A stretch of 64,000 nt of DNA from contig NZ_VDGI01000002.1 in the NCBI RefSeq assembly GCF_006861825.1, positions 1-64,000 of the forward strand. The letters are read 5' to 3'. Source of the stretch: Psychrobacillus vulpis. Lineage in GTDB: Bacteria > Bacillota > Bacilli > Bacillales_A > Planococcaceae. The notes beneath the pieces were generated by a model. That model worked only from the letters and a program-made list of their open reading frames with translations, made no database searches and was not told the DNA's origin. Positions 1 to 8,229 of the stretch are shown one piece after another. The position numbers and the translations under genes were made by a program. Numbering within the stretch: position 1 is the stretch's first letter; every line of letters starts with the position of its first letter.

Positions 1-145
1 CGCCCGTGGAAAGCGAGCGGTAAGCTTCGGAAAACTACGGGGGAACTTCATTAAAAGTGAAACTATATGGACTTTTTCAGTGGCCTCCGGAAAGGGAGCC
101 GTTTCAACGATTTTCTTATTTATTGGAATATTGGACACCCTATTT
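1..145 (+). repeat. dispersed intergenic repeat modules
   Basis: The first 35 bases resemble the end of the GC-rich repeat seen at 22773-22898 and 33742-33869 (GCCCGTGGAAAGCGAGCGG followed by AAGCTTCGGAAAA). Bases 70-140 match the right-hand repeat module at 3080-3150 and 7985-8050 (GACTTTTTCAGTGGCC, then CGTTTCAACGATTTTC). No gene is visible here, and the window edge cuts the left part. Confidence 0.75.
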
Positions 146-158
146 TTATCTAATATAA

Positions 159-197
159 AAACAGCTGACACTCTTATAAAAAGTGTCAGCTGTTTTT
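159..197 (-). terminator. terminator of the yjiH-like gene
   Basis: Perfect inverted repeat AAACAGCTGACACT / AGTGTCAGCTGTTT with a short loop, followed on the minus strand by a T-rich run. It lies just past the minus-strand stop at 204. Confidence 0.85.
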
Positions 198-203
198 AAT
201 TGT

Positions 204-1544
204 TTAAAATAAAAGATGTGCTGCTGCTGCGATGATTGGAAAAGCAATAAGTGTACGCAATAAGAAAATCACGACTAAATCCTTGAAATTAACCGGAATT
301 TTCGAACCAAGTAGCAGTCCACCAACCTCAGACATATAGATAAGCTGAGTAACAGACATTGCTGCGATAAAGAAAAGAGTAACCTCTGATTCAATGCCGC
401 TGCTTAGTAGTGTCGGAAGAAACATATCCGCAAATCCTACAACCATTGTTTGAGCAGCTTCAGCAGCTTCTGGAATACCGAATAACATTAATAATGGTTC
501 AAACGGTTTTCCTAAAATAGTGAAGATAGGTGTGAATTCTGCAAGCATTAACGCGGTCGTACCAAAAGCTAGTACAACTGGCGCAACACCAATGTACAAG
601 TCGATTACGTTTTTAAATCCATCTGAGAAAAATTTCTTGATTGAACGGTTATTGTCCGCTTTCATCAATGCATTTTCTAAACCATGTGTGAAAGCATTAT
701 AGCCTTCAGGAAAATCCTCCGCTTTCAAATCAAGTGGACGACCATCAATATGCTCCTCTGGTTTACCTTTCAGTGGGTAAATACGTGGCATAATGAATGC
801 TAAAACAAGTCCACAAAGCAAAACAGTAAAATAAAATGGAACGAAATAATTGGAAAGCCCAACTTCATCAAGTACTACAATACAAAACGTGATGGATACA
901 ACGGAAAAAGTTGATCCGATAATAGCTGCTTCCTTCTTCGTATAGTATCCTTCTTCGTATTGTCTAGCTGTAAGTAAAACTCCGATAGTTCCGTCACCGA
1001 CCCAAGAAGTAAGTGCGTCTACTGCAGAACGTCCAGGAAGCTTGAAAAGCGGTCGCATAACTTTTACCATCATCGTTCCGAAAAACTCCAGCAATCCGAA
1101 GTTTAATAAAAATGGCAATAATAAGCCTGCGAATAAGAAAATAGTGAATAGGAAGGACACTAAACCGTCTGGGCTAAGTAGCATTCCGCCAGTATTCTCA
1201 TTCCAAACCGCTTCAGGTCCCACTTGGAAAATAATTAATACAGCAAAAATAGCACCAACTACACGAGTAGCTGTCCAAAATAAAGATACTTTAAATAATT
1301 GGTTTACAAACGTGTCCTTTTTAGGGACAAACACAAACACAACCGATCCAATTGCTGCGATCCATATCATTGTTAGTGCTATCCATTGAACGTATGGAGA
1401 GATAGCAGTGGATAAGATATTAGAAAATAACGCAATCGGAATCTTAAAACCGTCCGAAGTAGGTAGTGGAATCATGAATAAAATAACACCTACTATGGAT
1501 GGTAATAGAAATAAAATCCATGTAGATAGAGAAAACTTTTTCAA
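204..1544 (-). CDS. YjiH-family membrane protein (nucleoside-recognition/Gate domain)
   Basis: A polytopic membrane protein of about 446 residues with many hydrophobic segments and the conserved middle stretch GRSAVDALTSWVGDGTIG, typical of the YjiH family of Gate-domain membrane proteins. The family is thought to be a transporter or channel, but its substrate is not established, so none is assigned. No ATG lies near the N-terminus. I chose the TTG at 1544 (MKKFSLSTW), which gives a normal family N-terminus. A TTG at 1556 is also possible and the ribosome-binding site is weak for both. The gene stands alone, with a strong terminator just downstream. Confidence 0.75.
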   Translation of the reverse strand: MKKFSLSTWILFLLPSIVGVILFMIPLPTSDGFKIPIALFSNILSTAISPYVQWIALTMIWIAAIGSVVFVFVPKKDTFVNQLFKVSLFWTATRVVGAIFAVLIIFQVGPEAVWNENTGGMLLSPDGLVSFLFTIFLFAGLLLPFLLNFGLLEFFGTMMVKVMRPLFKLPGRSAVDALTSWVGDGTIGVLLTARQYEEGYYTKKEAAIIGSTFSVVSITFCIVVLDEVGLSNYFVPFYFTVLLCGLVLAFIMPRIYPLKGKPEEHIDGRPLDLKAEDFPEGYNAFTHGLENALMKADNNRSIKKFFSDGFKNVIDLYIGVAPVVLAFGTTALMLAEFTPIFTILGKPFEPLLMLFGIPEAAEAAQTMVVGFADMFLPTLLSSGIESEVTLFFIAAMSVTQLIYMSEVGGLLLGSKIPVNFKDLVVIFLLRTLIAFPIIAAAAHLLF

Positions 1545-1649
1545 GTATATGACCAACTTTCTATGTTTGAATAATTATGCAAAATCTTTATTGTTTTTAC
1601 ATAATAATTCTTTTACAGAGTTAAGTCTATAGTATTACTTTATGTTCTA

Positions 1650-2336
1650 TTATTCAAAATCTTTGCTGAAATCATACGTATAAAAGCGTTCAAAATGTAA
1701 CCAGTTTTCCGCTTCTGGTTCACCATCTGCTAATCGTTTATCCATTTCTTCAAGCATCCATGCAGTTTGGGAAATATGTGCTCGCATTGCACCCATTTTT
1801 TCTTCTTTAGATTCTTTAATATTATGCACAACATCGGGCTCTCCTAAAACACCTTTTGAATCGTTCGAAAATGCAAGTGCATAAATTTTTGGTCTTGATG
1901 ATTCTGGCATGCGACGTATTGCACGAATCATAGCACGACCAGTCGCATCATGGTCAGGGTGAACAGCGTAGTTCGGGTAAAACGTTATGACAAGAGAAGG
2001 ATTCGTATCAGCAATTAGGTTTTCCATCATTCCGACCATTTTTTCATCGTCTTCAAATTCGATTGTTTTATCACGAAGTCCCATCATACGAAGATCGGTC
2101 ACTCCCATAGCTTTTGCAGATGCGAGTAACTCTTCTTTTCGAATATGTGGTAATGTTTCGCGTGTTGCAAAAGGAGGATTGCCTAAGTTACGTCCCATCT
2201 CTCCTAAAGTTAAGCATGCATAAGTAACAGGAATTCCTTGTTTAATATAAGTGGCAATCGTACCGGAAACACCGAAAGCCTCGTCATCTGGGTGAGGGAA
2301 TACGACTAATACATGTCGTTCCATTGGTAAAGTCAT
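1650..2336 (-). CDS. bshB2: bacillithiol biosynthesis deacetylase BshB2
   Basis: LmbE/PIG-L deacetylase of 228 residues. The zinc-binding motif HPDDEAFG lies near residues 15-22 and a second conserved block, YPNYAVHPDHDATG, lies around residue 120. BshB enzymes remove the acetyl group from N-acetylglucosaminyl-malate in bacillithiol synthesis. Assignment to BshB2 rather than BshB1 rests on similarity to B. subtilis YojG and on the adjacent yojF. Start at 2336 has AAGGAGG eight bases upstream. It is 13 bases downstream of yojF and probably cotranscribed with it. The companion genes bshA and bshC are not in the window. Confidence 0.88.
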   Translation of the reverse strand: MTLPMERHVLVVFPHPDDEAFGVSGTIATYIKQGIPVTYACLTLGEMGRNLGNPPFATRETLPHIRKEELLASAKAMGVTDLRMMGLRDKTIEFEDDEKMVGMMENLIADTNPSLVITFYPNYAVHPDHDATGRAMIRAIRRMPESSRPKIYALAFSNDSKGVLGEPDVVHNIKESKEEKMGAMRAHISQTAWMLEEMDKRLADGEPEAENWLHFERFYTYDFSKDFE

Positions 2337-2349
2337 TTATTTTTCCTCC

Positions 2350-2700
2350 TTAATAAGTGAATGGGGTTCTGCTGATTTGTAGTGCAACTGCAAGTTTTCC
2401 ACTCTGATCGTGGCCCGCCATTAGTAAGCGACCATGCTCGTCTAATTCGAAATGCGTAATTCCTTGTGCATACACCCATCCGTGTGGAAGTTTTAGTCCA
2501 ATTCGATGTGGTGCTTCACCAACTACTTTTCCAAGTTCATAACGAAGCATAACATTGCGAATAAATGCACCAGCGTTAAACACATTCTCGTTAAAATGGG
2601 ATGCATAAGCACCATTTGTAGTTTCTAAATGTATATATACATCTTCGTTTGCAAAGTTATTCAAAAGCTCTTGTAATTGCTCAACATTAACAAGTTCCAT
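2350..2700 (-). CDS. yojF: YojF family protein (DUF1806)
   Basis: A 116-residue soluble protein matching the YojF/DUF1806 family (MELVNVEQLQELLNNFAN at the N-terminus, HGWVYAQGITHFELDEHGR in the C-terminal half). It sits directly upstream of bshB2, as in B. subtilis yojF-yojG, which suggests a role linked to bacillithiol or to BshB2, but no biochemical function is established. A TTAGGAGGC ribosome-binding site precedes the ATG at 2700. Confidence 0.82.
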   Translation of the reverse strand: MELVNVEQLQELLNNFANEDVYIHLETTNGAYASHFNENVFNAGAFIRNVMLRYELGKVVGEAPHRIGLKLPHGWVYAQGITHFELDEHGRLLMAGHDQSGKLAVALQISRTPFTY

Positions 2701-2836
2701 CTATATATTGCCTCCTAACATACTGTCTTTCATTAGTATAATGAAAAATAGTTTTGGAAGCGAATGATTGAACTACACGAAAAGAAAAATAGGGTACTGA
2801 AAAACAGTCAATTTTTTAAGGTAAATACTTTTTTTA

Positions 2837-3180
2837 TTTCTAGAAAATCGTTGAAAAAGCGACACTCCTGCGGGAATATAGTTAGTTGAAGATCCCACAG
2901 CGAAGCGAGGAGGCTGAGGCAACGCCAGCGGAAAGGGGGGCCACTGAAAAAGTCACTTTTTTTCAAAAAATAAAAACGAAATCCCATAATTCCTTCACTT
3001 TTTAGGGTGTTTATGGGGACGTCATGCCAATTTTGATACAAATATACTTCTCAAGTGGTGACTTTATTTTCTGAATTTTGGTTTTTCAGTGGCCTCCGGA
3101 AAGGGGGCCGTTTCAACGATTTTCTTATTAATTGGACAACCCTTCTGGCAAAGTAGAATTATAGGGACTTTTTCAGTGCC
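2837..3180 (+). mobile_element. composite repeat, core in minus orientation
   Basis: Left module starting TTTCTAGAAAATCG and containing CTCCTGCGGGAATA and GAGGAGGCTGAGGCAACGCC. The core 2941-3094 is bounded by inverted GGCCACTGAAAAA ends. The right module contains CCGTTTCAACGATTTTC. The core is the exact reverse complement of 7843-7996, although left and right modules face the same way in both places. CGGAAAGGGGG stands on both sides of the core here, resembling a target-site duplication. Confidence 0.7.
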
Positions 3181-3268
3181 CTTAAGAAAAAAGGGAAGGA
3201 TTCTCGAGTTAAACAAAAAACACTTAAAGCATGACTTTAAGTGAAGAAGTTTCCTGTGATTGGCTAGT

Positions 3269-3382
3269 TTGGACAATCTTTAGTGTAAGTTGGACAATAA
3301 ACATTGAAGTTTGGACAATCTTTAGTAAAAGTTGGACAATAAATACCGAAGTTTGGACAATCTCCACTAAAACTTGGACAAT
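3269..3382 (+). repeat. six-copy array, exact 21-bp period (TTGGACAAT)
   Basis: TTGGACAAT begins at 3269, 3290, 3311, 3332, 3353 and 3374, exactly 21 bases apart each time. The spacers between cores vary. The array lies just past the pdxK terminator. Confidence 0.95.
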
Positions 3383-3387
3383 AAAAA

Positions 3388-3424
3388 ACCACTCAAGAAA
3401 AAGAATCTTGAATGGTTTTTCAAC
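3388..3424 (-). terminator. pdxK terminator
   Basis: On the minus strand, ACCATTCAAGA pairs with TCTTGAGTGGT and is followed by TTTTTTATTG. It lies directly after the pdxK stop. Confidence 0.85.
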
Positions 3425-3427
3425 TAT

Positions 3428-4261
3428 TTATACTGTAGTTTTTGTAACTTCTGGTGCACCAAATTTTCCTTTTGCGCCGTGTAGAACCGGACCAACGTAA
3501 TGGTTTAGCTTCCAACCGTGTGCGATAGCAGCAGAAACAAATTCTTTAGCTTCAAAAACTGAATCCGCAACTGTAAAACCATTTGCTAAGTTAGCAGTAA
3601 CAGCAGCAGCGAACGTGCAACCAGCACCATGGTTGTAAGTTGTATCTGTTTTTTCTGTTTCCAGAAGTGTATGTGTTTGTCCATCGTAGAATAAATCTAC
3701 TGCTTTTTCATGTGCTAATTGCTTACCGCCTTTGATGACTACATTTTTTGCGCCAAGTGCATGAATTTTTTCAGCAGCAGCTTTCATGTCTTCAATTGTT
3801 TTTAATGCTCCTAATCCTGAAAGTTGTCCAGCTTCGAAAAGATTAGGTGTCACAACTAAAGCACGTGGAAGTAAGTGTGTGATCATCGCATCCACTGTAC
3901 CTGGATTTAATACTTCATCTTCTCCTTTACAAACCATTACTGGGTCAATAACGACACTTTTAACTCCTGATTCCCCAATAATATTACCTGCGGTTTCGAT
4001 AATTTCTTCTGTACTTAACATTCCTGTTTTGATAGCGTCTACGTTTGTAGATAATGCCGTTTTAGCTTGTCGTTTAATCTCGTCGACTGGAAGAGAAAAT
4101 ACGCCGTGGCTCCAACCATTGTCTGGATCCATTGTAGCGACAACTGTTAGAACGTTCATACCGTATGTACCATGTTCTTGGAAAGTTTTTAAATCGGCTT
4201 GTATTCCAGCTCCTCCTGAAGTATCAGAGCCTGCGATTGTTAATGTTTTTTTAATAGACAT
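3428..4261 (-). CDS. pdxK: pyridoxal/pyridoxine kinase PdxK (ThiD-like)
   Basis: Ribokinase-fold kinase of 277 residues, closest in pattern to B. subtilis PdxK: LTIAGSDTSGGAGIQADLKTF at the N-terminus, KTGMLST, VVIDPVMVCKGE, TPNLFEA, and the anion-hole motif HGAGCTFAAA near the C-terminus. It phosphorylates B6 vitamers in the salvage of pyridoxal phosphate. Members of this family can also act on hydroxymethylpyrimidine, so annotation as ThiD is the main alternative. Start chosen at ATG 4261 because AAAGGAG lies nine bases upstream. The longer frame would need a TTG without a site. The B. subtilis homologue also lies near ung. Confidence 0.85.
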   Translation of the reverse strand: MSIKKTLTIAGSDTSGGAGIQADLKTFQEHGTYGMNVLTVVATMDPDNGWSHGVFSLPVDEIKRQAKTALSTNVDAIKTGMLSTEEIIETAGNIIGESGVKSVVIDPVMVCKGEDEVLNPGTVDAMITHLLPRALVVTPNLFEAGQLSGLGALKTIEDMKAAAEKIHALGAKNVVIKGGKQLAHEKAVDLFYDGQTHTLLETEKTDTTYNHGAGCTFAAAVTANLANGFTVADSVFEAKEFVSAAIAHGWKLNHYVGPVLHGAKGKFGAPEVTKTTV

Positions 4262-4331
4262 GACAATTTTCTCCTTTTTCAAAAACCTTTTAATATTATT
4301 TTATTGTATCAGATTGGAGGGAACATTTAAA

Positions 4332-4592
4332 TTAAGGAAGTTTAGGTGCTGTCCATAATTTAATTAAGACAAAAATAGAAATAATCGCAACGAGAAATGT
4401 AATAATTGATCCAACCATTATGCCATTTGTGAATAATGAAAAAGCTAAAAAGAGAAGAAAAGCTATAAATACAATGGTTCCCAAAGTAAAGCAACCCATA
4501 CCAATATTTTTAGCCTTTTCAGGAACTTCATTAGACGTTGTTGCAGCTCTCTCAATTGTTTTCAACTTTTCGCGAAAATGTAAATCTGCCAT
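4332..4592 (-). CDS. small two-helix membrane protein, unknown
   Basis: An 86-residue protein with a polar N-terminal 35 residues and two hydrophobic helices (about residues 33-53 and 58-78). I do not recognise the family. The ATG at 4592 is preferred because AAGGAG is eight bases upstream; the ATG two codons earlier is too close to it. The gene is 70 bases upstream of pdxK on the same strand and diverges from the DUF4230 gene. Confidence 0.65.
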   Translation of the reverse strand: MADLHFREKLKTIERAATTSNEVPEKAKNIGMGCFTLGTIVFIAFLLFLAFSLFTNGIMVGSIITFLVAIISIFVLIKLWTAPKLP

Positions 4593-4696
4593 CTGCATAT
4601 CTCCTTTTTTTCATCGTAACACGTATGGAATAGTTGTTAATAGAGAAACTTTTAGGTACTGTTAACGTAATAGAATGAGAGGAAAAGAGGGATGAC

Positions 4697-5446
4697 ATGA
4701 AAAATGATAAAAAGATCCGTGAGATGGAGAAACTATTAGAGGAACTAAAAGCGCAAAATGAAACTGCTGCTACGATTGCTGAATATCCTTCTAGACGGGG
4801 ATTCAGGTTTTGGAAAGTACCAAAAGTTATAGCCAGACTCGGCTCTAAATCATTCCTTGCTATTGCGATAATTGTTTTTCTATTAATAGCGGCATTACCA
4901 TTTGTTGCTTTTTGGGCAATTAAAGGAAGTACATTTACAGAAAAAAAAGGATCGTTTGTGGAGCAAGTACAAGCCTTAAATGAATTATCCACTGCGCAAG
5001 CTTTTACAAAAGTAATTATTGAACGACAAGATAATGCATTATTTGGAAAAGAAATTGGTATCGATTTACCCGGTACAAAAAGACAACTGCTCGTTGTAGT
5101 TCCTGGTTCAGTAAAAGCTGGAGTTGATTTTTCACAAGTTACAGAGTCTGATATTAAATTAGATGAAAATAATAAAACAGCAACACTCACACTACCAAAG
5201 CCACAATTTTTAGGTGGACCTGAGATTTTATTCGATCAAGTCGAAGTATTTTCATACGAGGGACTATTCCGAGAAAAAGCAGATATTAAAGAAGCATATG
5301 AACTTGCTGAAACTGCTAAAGAGATGATGATTGAAGAAACAACAGGACAAGGGTTACTACAGCTGGCCGAAGATAACGCTGCAAAGTCTGTAAAAGAAAT
5401 GTTCCAATTAGTAGATTATGACGTGCAAGTAGAATTTAAGGAGTGA
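4697..5446 (+). CDS. DUF4230-domain membrane-anchored protein
   Basis: A 249-residue protein: charged, coiled-coil-like start (MKNDKKIREMEKLLEELKAQN), one transmembrane helix at about residues 55-75, then an extracytoplasmic domain resembling DUF4230. Function unknown. It ends six bases before ung and is probably cotranscribed with it. GAGAGGAAAAGAGGG precedes the ATG. Confidence 0.72.
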   Translation: MKNDKKIREMEKLLEELKAQNETAATIAEYPSRRGFRFWKVPKVIARLGSKSFLAIAIIVFLLIAALPFVAFWAIKGSTFTEKKGSFVEQVQALNELSTAQAFTKVIIERQDNALFGKEIGIDLPGTKRQLLVVVPGSVKAGVDFSQVTESDIKLDENNKTATLTLPKPQFLGGPEILFDQVEVFSYEGLFREKADIKEAYELAETAKEMMIEETTGQGLLQLAEDNAAKSVKEMFQLVDYDVQVEFKE

Positions 5447-5452
5447 CGTATA

Positions 5453-6106
5453 ATGACTAGCTGGAAAGAAGTTTTAGCAGAAGAATTGGAGAAACCATAT
5501 TTTGTACAGCTACAGAATTTCTTGGACAAGGAATATGCAGAATATACGATTTATCCTTCTAGAGATGACATTGGAAGTGCATTTCAAGTAACAGCATTTG
5601 AAGATGTAAAAGTTGTTATATTAGGGCAGGATCCTTACCATGGTGCTGGACAAGCACATGGGATGAGTTTTTCCGTAAAATCAGGAGTAGCGATTCCTCC
5701 GAGTTTGCGAAATATGTTTAAGGAGCTTTCTGAAGATATTGGGTGTCCTATTCCAATGGAAGGATATTTGGGGAAATGGGCGCAGCAAGGTGTTTTATTG
5801 TTAAATACAGTATTAACCGTTCGTGCTGGAGAAGCAAATTCGCATAAAGGGATGGGCTGGGAAGCTTTCACAGATACAGTAATTCAGAAACTATCGAAAC
5901 GAGAAGAACCAATAATTTTTGTTTTGTGGGGAAGACCTGCACAAGCGAAAAAGAAGCTAATTGATTTAAGTAAACATACTATTTTAGAAGCTCCTCATCC
6001 TAGTCCGCTAAGTGCACATAGAGGTTTCTTTGGAAGCAAGCCATATTCCAAGATAAATAAACAACTACAAGCTTGGGGTGAAAAGCCAATCGATTTTTGT
6101 TTGTAA
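5453..6106 (+). CDS. ung: uracil-DNA glycosylase
   Basis: Family 1 uracil-DNA glycosylase of 217 residues, the usual length. It shows the catalytic water-activating motif [13 protein letters not shown] (about residues 61-73) and the minor-groove intercalation loop [13 protein letters not shown] near residue 182. It removes uracil from DNA to start base-excision repair. It sits between the DUF4230 gene and the small cysteine protein, in the same area as B. subtilis ung (ywdG). Confidence 0.97.
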   Translation: MTSWKEVLAEELEKPYFVQLQNFLDKEYAEYTIYPSRDDIGSAFQVTAFEDVKVVILGQDPYHGAGQAHGMSFSVKSGVAIPPSLRNMFKELSEDIGCPIPMEGYLGKWAQQGVLLLNTVLTVRAGEANSHKGMGWEAFTDTVIQKLSKREEPIIFVLWGRPAQAKKKLIDLSKHTILEAPHPSPLSAHRGFFGSKPYSKINKQLQAWGEKPIDFCL

Positions 6107-6142
6107 TTATGCTACTATATGGAATGAAAGTGGGGGAGTGAA

Positions 6143-6322
6143 TTGGCTGTAAATTGTTTTAAATGCCGACACTTTTTTACTACATGGGATGCTAATCATC
6201 CCCGTGGTTGTAGAGCCTATGGGTTTAAAACGAAAGAGCTCCCATCAGCATTAGTAAAGCGAACCTCTGGCATTGAGTGCTTAAAATTCGAACGAAAGCA
6301 AGGGGAGGGACACAAACAATGA
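6143..6322 (+). CDS. small four-cysteine protein, probably zinc-binding
   Basis: A 59-residue protein beginning with TTG at 6143: NCFKCRHFFTTWD, then PRGCRAYGFKTKELPS, then GIECLKFERKQG. The CxxC, single Cys and second single Cys spacing suggests a small zinc ribbon. A GGGGGAG ribosome-binding site lies upstream. Its stop overlaps the next start (ATGA at 6319-6322), which supports translation and coupling to ywdI. It is also linked to ung. I recognise the pattern from small proteins next to ung in related bacteria but know of no function. Confidence 0.78.
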   Translation: MAVNCFKCRHFFTTWDANHPRGCRAYGFKTKELPSALVKRTSGIECLKFERKQGEGHKQ

Positions 6323-6564
6323 TTTCTTATAATCAAATTGTTATTCAAATAGAGAAGCAATTACATAAGGCTAAGTTGGAAACAAATGAACAAACTACAA
6401 GAGAGGCGTTTGCAGCAATACGAGCATTATGCGAAGTGGCATTAGATTCTTCCACACCTGTAACACCTTCATCTAGTTTTGTTCAAACGAACCAAGTTAT
6501 GTCCACTCAATCGACTGCCGTAAAAGAAGACGATGCAAACGGAGAATCATTATTCGATTTTTAA
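6319..6564 (+). CDS. ywdI: YwdI family protein
   Basis: An 81-residue soluble protein resembling YwdI (DUF5327): MISYNQIVIQIEKQLHKAK, an alpha-helical N-terminal half, a low-complexity Ser/Thr linker, and an acidic end GESLFDF. Function unknown. The ATG at 6319 overlaps the stop of the small cysteine protein and has AGGGGAGG upstream, so I chose it over the longer frame. It is followed 19 bases later by ywdK. Confidence 0.8.
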   Translation: MISYNQIVIQIEKQLHKAKLETNEQTTREAFAAIRALCEVALDSSTPVTPSSSFVQTNQVMSTQSTAVKEDDANGESLFDF

Positions 6565-6583
6565 TAGAAAGTAGGAGACTTTT

Positions 6584-6964
6584 GTGAAATTCTTTATTAT
6601 CGCAGGGGCAATCAATGGATTTTTATCTGTAGCACTAGGTGCATTTGGTGCACATGCTTTGAAAGAAAGACTTTCTGAAAAATATTTAGCTATTTGGGAA
6701 ACAGCTGTTCAATATCAAATGTTCCATGCCTTAGCACTAGTGGCTATCGGAATTTTGATGAGTAGTAAATTACTTGGTCCAGTAACGTCTTTAAATACAG
6801 CTGGTTATTTAATGTTAGTTGGAATCGTTTTATTCTCAGGAAGCCTATATGTATTAAGTTTAACAGGAATAGGCGTTTTAGGTGCCATCACTCCAATTGG
6901 AGGAGTAGCATTTTTAGTAGGATGGATTATGCTAATTGTTGCTGCAATGAAATTTGCAAATTAA
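6584..6964 (+). CDS. ywdK: DUF423 membrane protein YwdK
   Basis: A 126-residue integral membrane protein with four hydrophobic segments and the family signature FGAHALKERLSEKYLAIWET followed by QYQMFHALAL. DUF423 proteins are widespread small membrane proteins of unknown function. It starts with GTG at 6584 after TAGGAGAC and ends the ung-ywdI-ywdK group, as in the B. subtilis ywd region. Confidence 0.88.
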   Translation: MKFFIIAGAINGFLSVALGAFGAHALKERLSEKYLAIWETAVQYQMFHALALVAIGILMSSKLLGPVTSLNTAGYLMLVGIVLFSGSLYVLSLTGIGVLGAITPIGGVAFLVGWIMLIVAAMKFAN

Positions 6965-6970
6965 TGAGAA

Positions 6971-6993
6971 GACCAGATCTAAATGGATCTGGT
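6971..6993 (+). terminator. ywdK hairpin, T-tail interrupted
   Basis: ACCAGATC / GATCTGGT hairpin directly downstream of ywdK, but followed by TTTCAGACTG instead of a T-run. A near-identical hairpin with an intact T-run is found at 7543-7571, suggesting that an insertion split the original terminator. Confidence 0.6.
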
Positions 6994-7542
6994 TTCAGAC
7001 TGTAGACAAATTCGTTTTACAATGAATAGAGATGTATAAGAGAATCAGAGGGGCCAGCCACTTCGCTTTCCGTGGGCTTGGCTTCAGCCTCCTCGTCACT
7101 GGAAAAACATGTGCTCCTGCGGTTACTCGTCGCAAAGACACTGGCCAAATAAAGTTCGGCCAATGTCTTTCCTGCGGGGTCTTCAGCTCAAGCTATTCCC
7201 ACAGGAGTCTCCGTGGCGGGCCCTGCCTATTTTTCAAAAGTTGAAAGTGGAAATCTGAAGATGCTGTGATCAATCAATGTTTCTCGGAATATCTGATAAA
7301 ATAACGGATTGACTATCCTATTTCATCAAGTGAAAAGGCTTTAATTGTCCACTTTTCTGTTTATTGAAGTTAAAAATAAGCGGAAGGCGGCGACTCCTGC
7401 GGGACAGCGAGACAGTCCAAGACCCCGCAGGCAAAGCCGAGGAGGCTTGGCGCGAGCCCGCGGAAAGCGCCGCCTGGAGCGATTGCTACAGGAAAGGCAC
7501 AATTTTGATTCATAAAAATGCATTTGTCGACAAGCTGAGACC
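6994..7542. mobile_element. element with TTCAGACTGT-type inverted ends
   Basis: Left end TTCAGACTGTAGACAAAT (6995-7012) is matched at the right by ATTTGTCGACAAGCTGA (about 7524-7540), an imperfect inverted repeat. The element is flanked by two copies of an AGACCAGATCTAAAT hairpin. It holds GC-rich palindromic repeats at about 7045-7228 and 7379-7486 and no transposase, so it would be non-autonomous. Confidence 0.6.
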
Positions 7543-7571
7543 AGATCTAAATAGATCTGGTTTTTTTTTAG
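7543..7571 (+). terminator. displaced ywdK-type terminator
   Basis: ACCAGATCT AAAT AGATCTGGT followed by a run of T. It duplicates the hairpin at 6971 and has the T-tail that the first copy lacks. Confidence 0.75.
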
Positions 7572-7577
7572 ATAAGA

Positions 7578-8210
7578 AAGTATATAAAATTGATGTACTA
7601 TGAACCCATAGTACTTTTACTAGGATTAGTAAAGACTTGTAGGGGCGCTGAAAGAGTGTCATTCCAATAAATTATTTATCAAATAGCCGCTAGGAAAATT
7701 TAGCGCTTTGACATTCACTTTCCTCGGGTTAAGGTATTATTTCTAGAAAATTGTTGAAAAAGGCGACACTCCTGCGGGAATAGCGTTAGTCGAAGACCCC
7801 CGTGCTGCGCGAGGAGGCTGAGGCAACGCCCGCGGAAAGGGAGGCCACTGAAAAACCAAAATTCAGAAAATAAAGTCACCACTTGAGAAGTATATTTGTA
7901 TCAAAATTGGCATGACGTCCCCATAAACACCCTAAAAAGTGAAGGAATTATGGGATTTCGTTTTTATTTTTTGAAAAAAAGTGACTTTTTCAGTGGCCTC
8001 CGGAAAGGGAGCCGTTTCAACGATTTTCTTATTAATTGGACTATTGGACAACCTATCTGGCAAAGTCGAATTATAGGGACTTTTTCAGTACCCACGCTTC
8101 GGCTTGCCACTTCCCCCCTCTTAAAACTTATCCGGTAATAAGATGGCCGACATGCTGTCCAAAGTACGCTAGAAACAGTGAAGACAAGATGTACTTAAAT
8201 GGCGCTCTGC
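7578..8210. mobile_element. composite segment sharing both ends with 48575-49243
   Basis: The left end (AAGTATATAAAATTGATG, then AGAGTGTCATTCCAATAAA) and the right end (ACTTATCCGGTAATAAGATG, CATGCTGTCCAAAG) recur in the same order and orientation at 48575-49243. The interiors differ. No transposase gene is present. The nature of the element is unknown. Confidence 0.6.
7739..8095 (+). mobile_element. composite repeat, core in plus orientation
   Basis: Left module 7739-7842, core 7843-7996 and right module 7997-8090. CGGAAAGGGAG stands on both sides of the core. The core is the exact reverse complement of 2941-3094, while both flanking modules have the same orientation as at 2837-3180. Confidence 0.7.
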
Positions 8211-8229
8211 GCTTTCCTTATTTGGAATT

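Larger units (their letters stand above)
2701..3427. other. 727-bp gene-free region made of repeats
   Basis: In order: a GC-rich left module (2837-2940), a 154-bp core (2941-3094), a right module to about 3180, a 21-bp-period array (3269-3382), and the pdxK terminator. Short open frames here are not supported as genes: the main one (minus strand from 3041) lies in a DNA segment that is identical to the copy at 7843-7996, so its conservation gives no evidence of coding. Confidence 0.8.

Noticed and set aside
2941-3094. Short protein shared with 7843-7996 (starting MYQNWHDVPINTLKSEG)
   Set aside because: The DNA of both copies is identical, so there is no synonymous pattern to support coding; the frames diverge right outside the core.
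3231-3500. Plus-strand frame with a seven-residue repeat over the 21-bp array
   Set aside because: It runs antisense through the pdxK terminator and 3' end, has no ribosome-binding site, and the sister array at 23002 contains a 20-bp step that destroys any frame.
4552-5190. 212-residue minus-strand frame opposite the DUF4230 gene
   Set aside because: Composition is that of an antisense shadow, and the plus-strand gene has a ribosome-binding site, domain signature and operon context.
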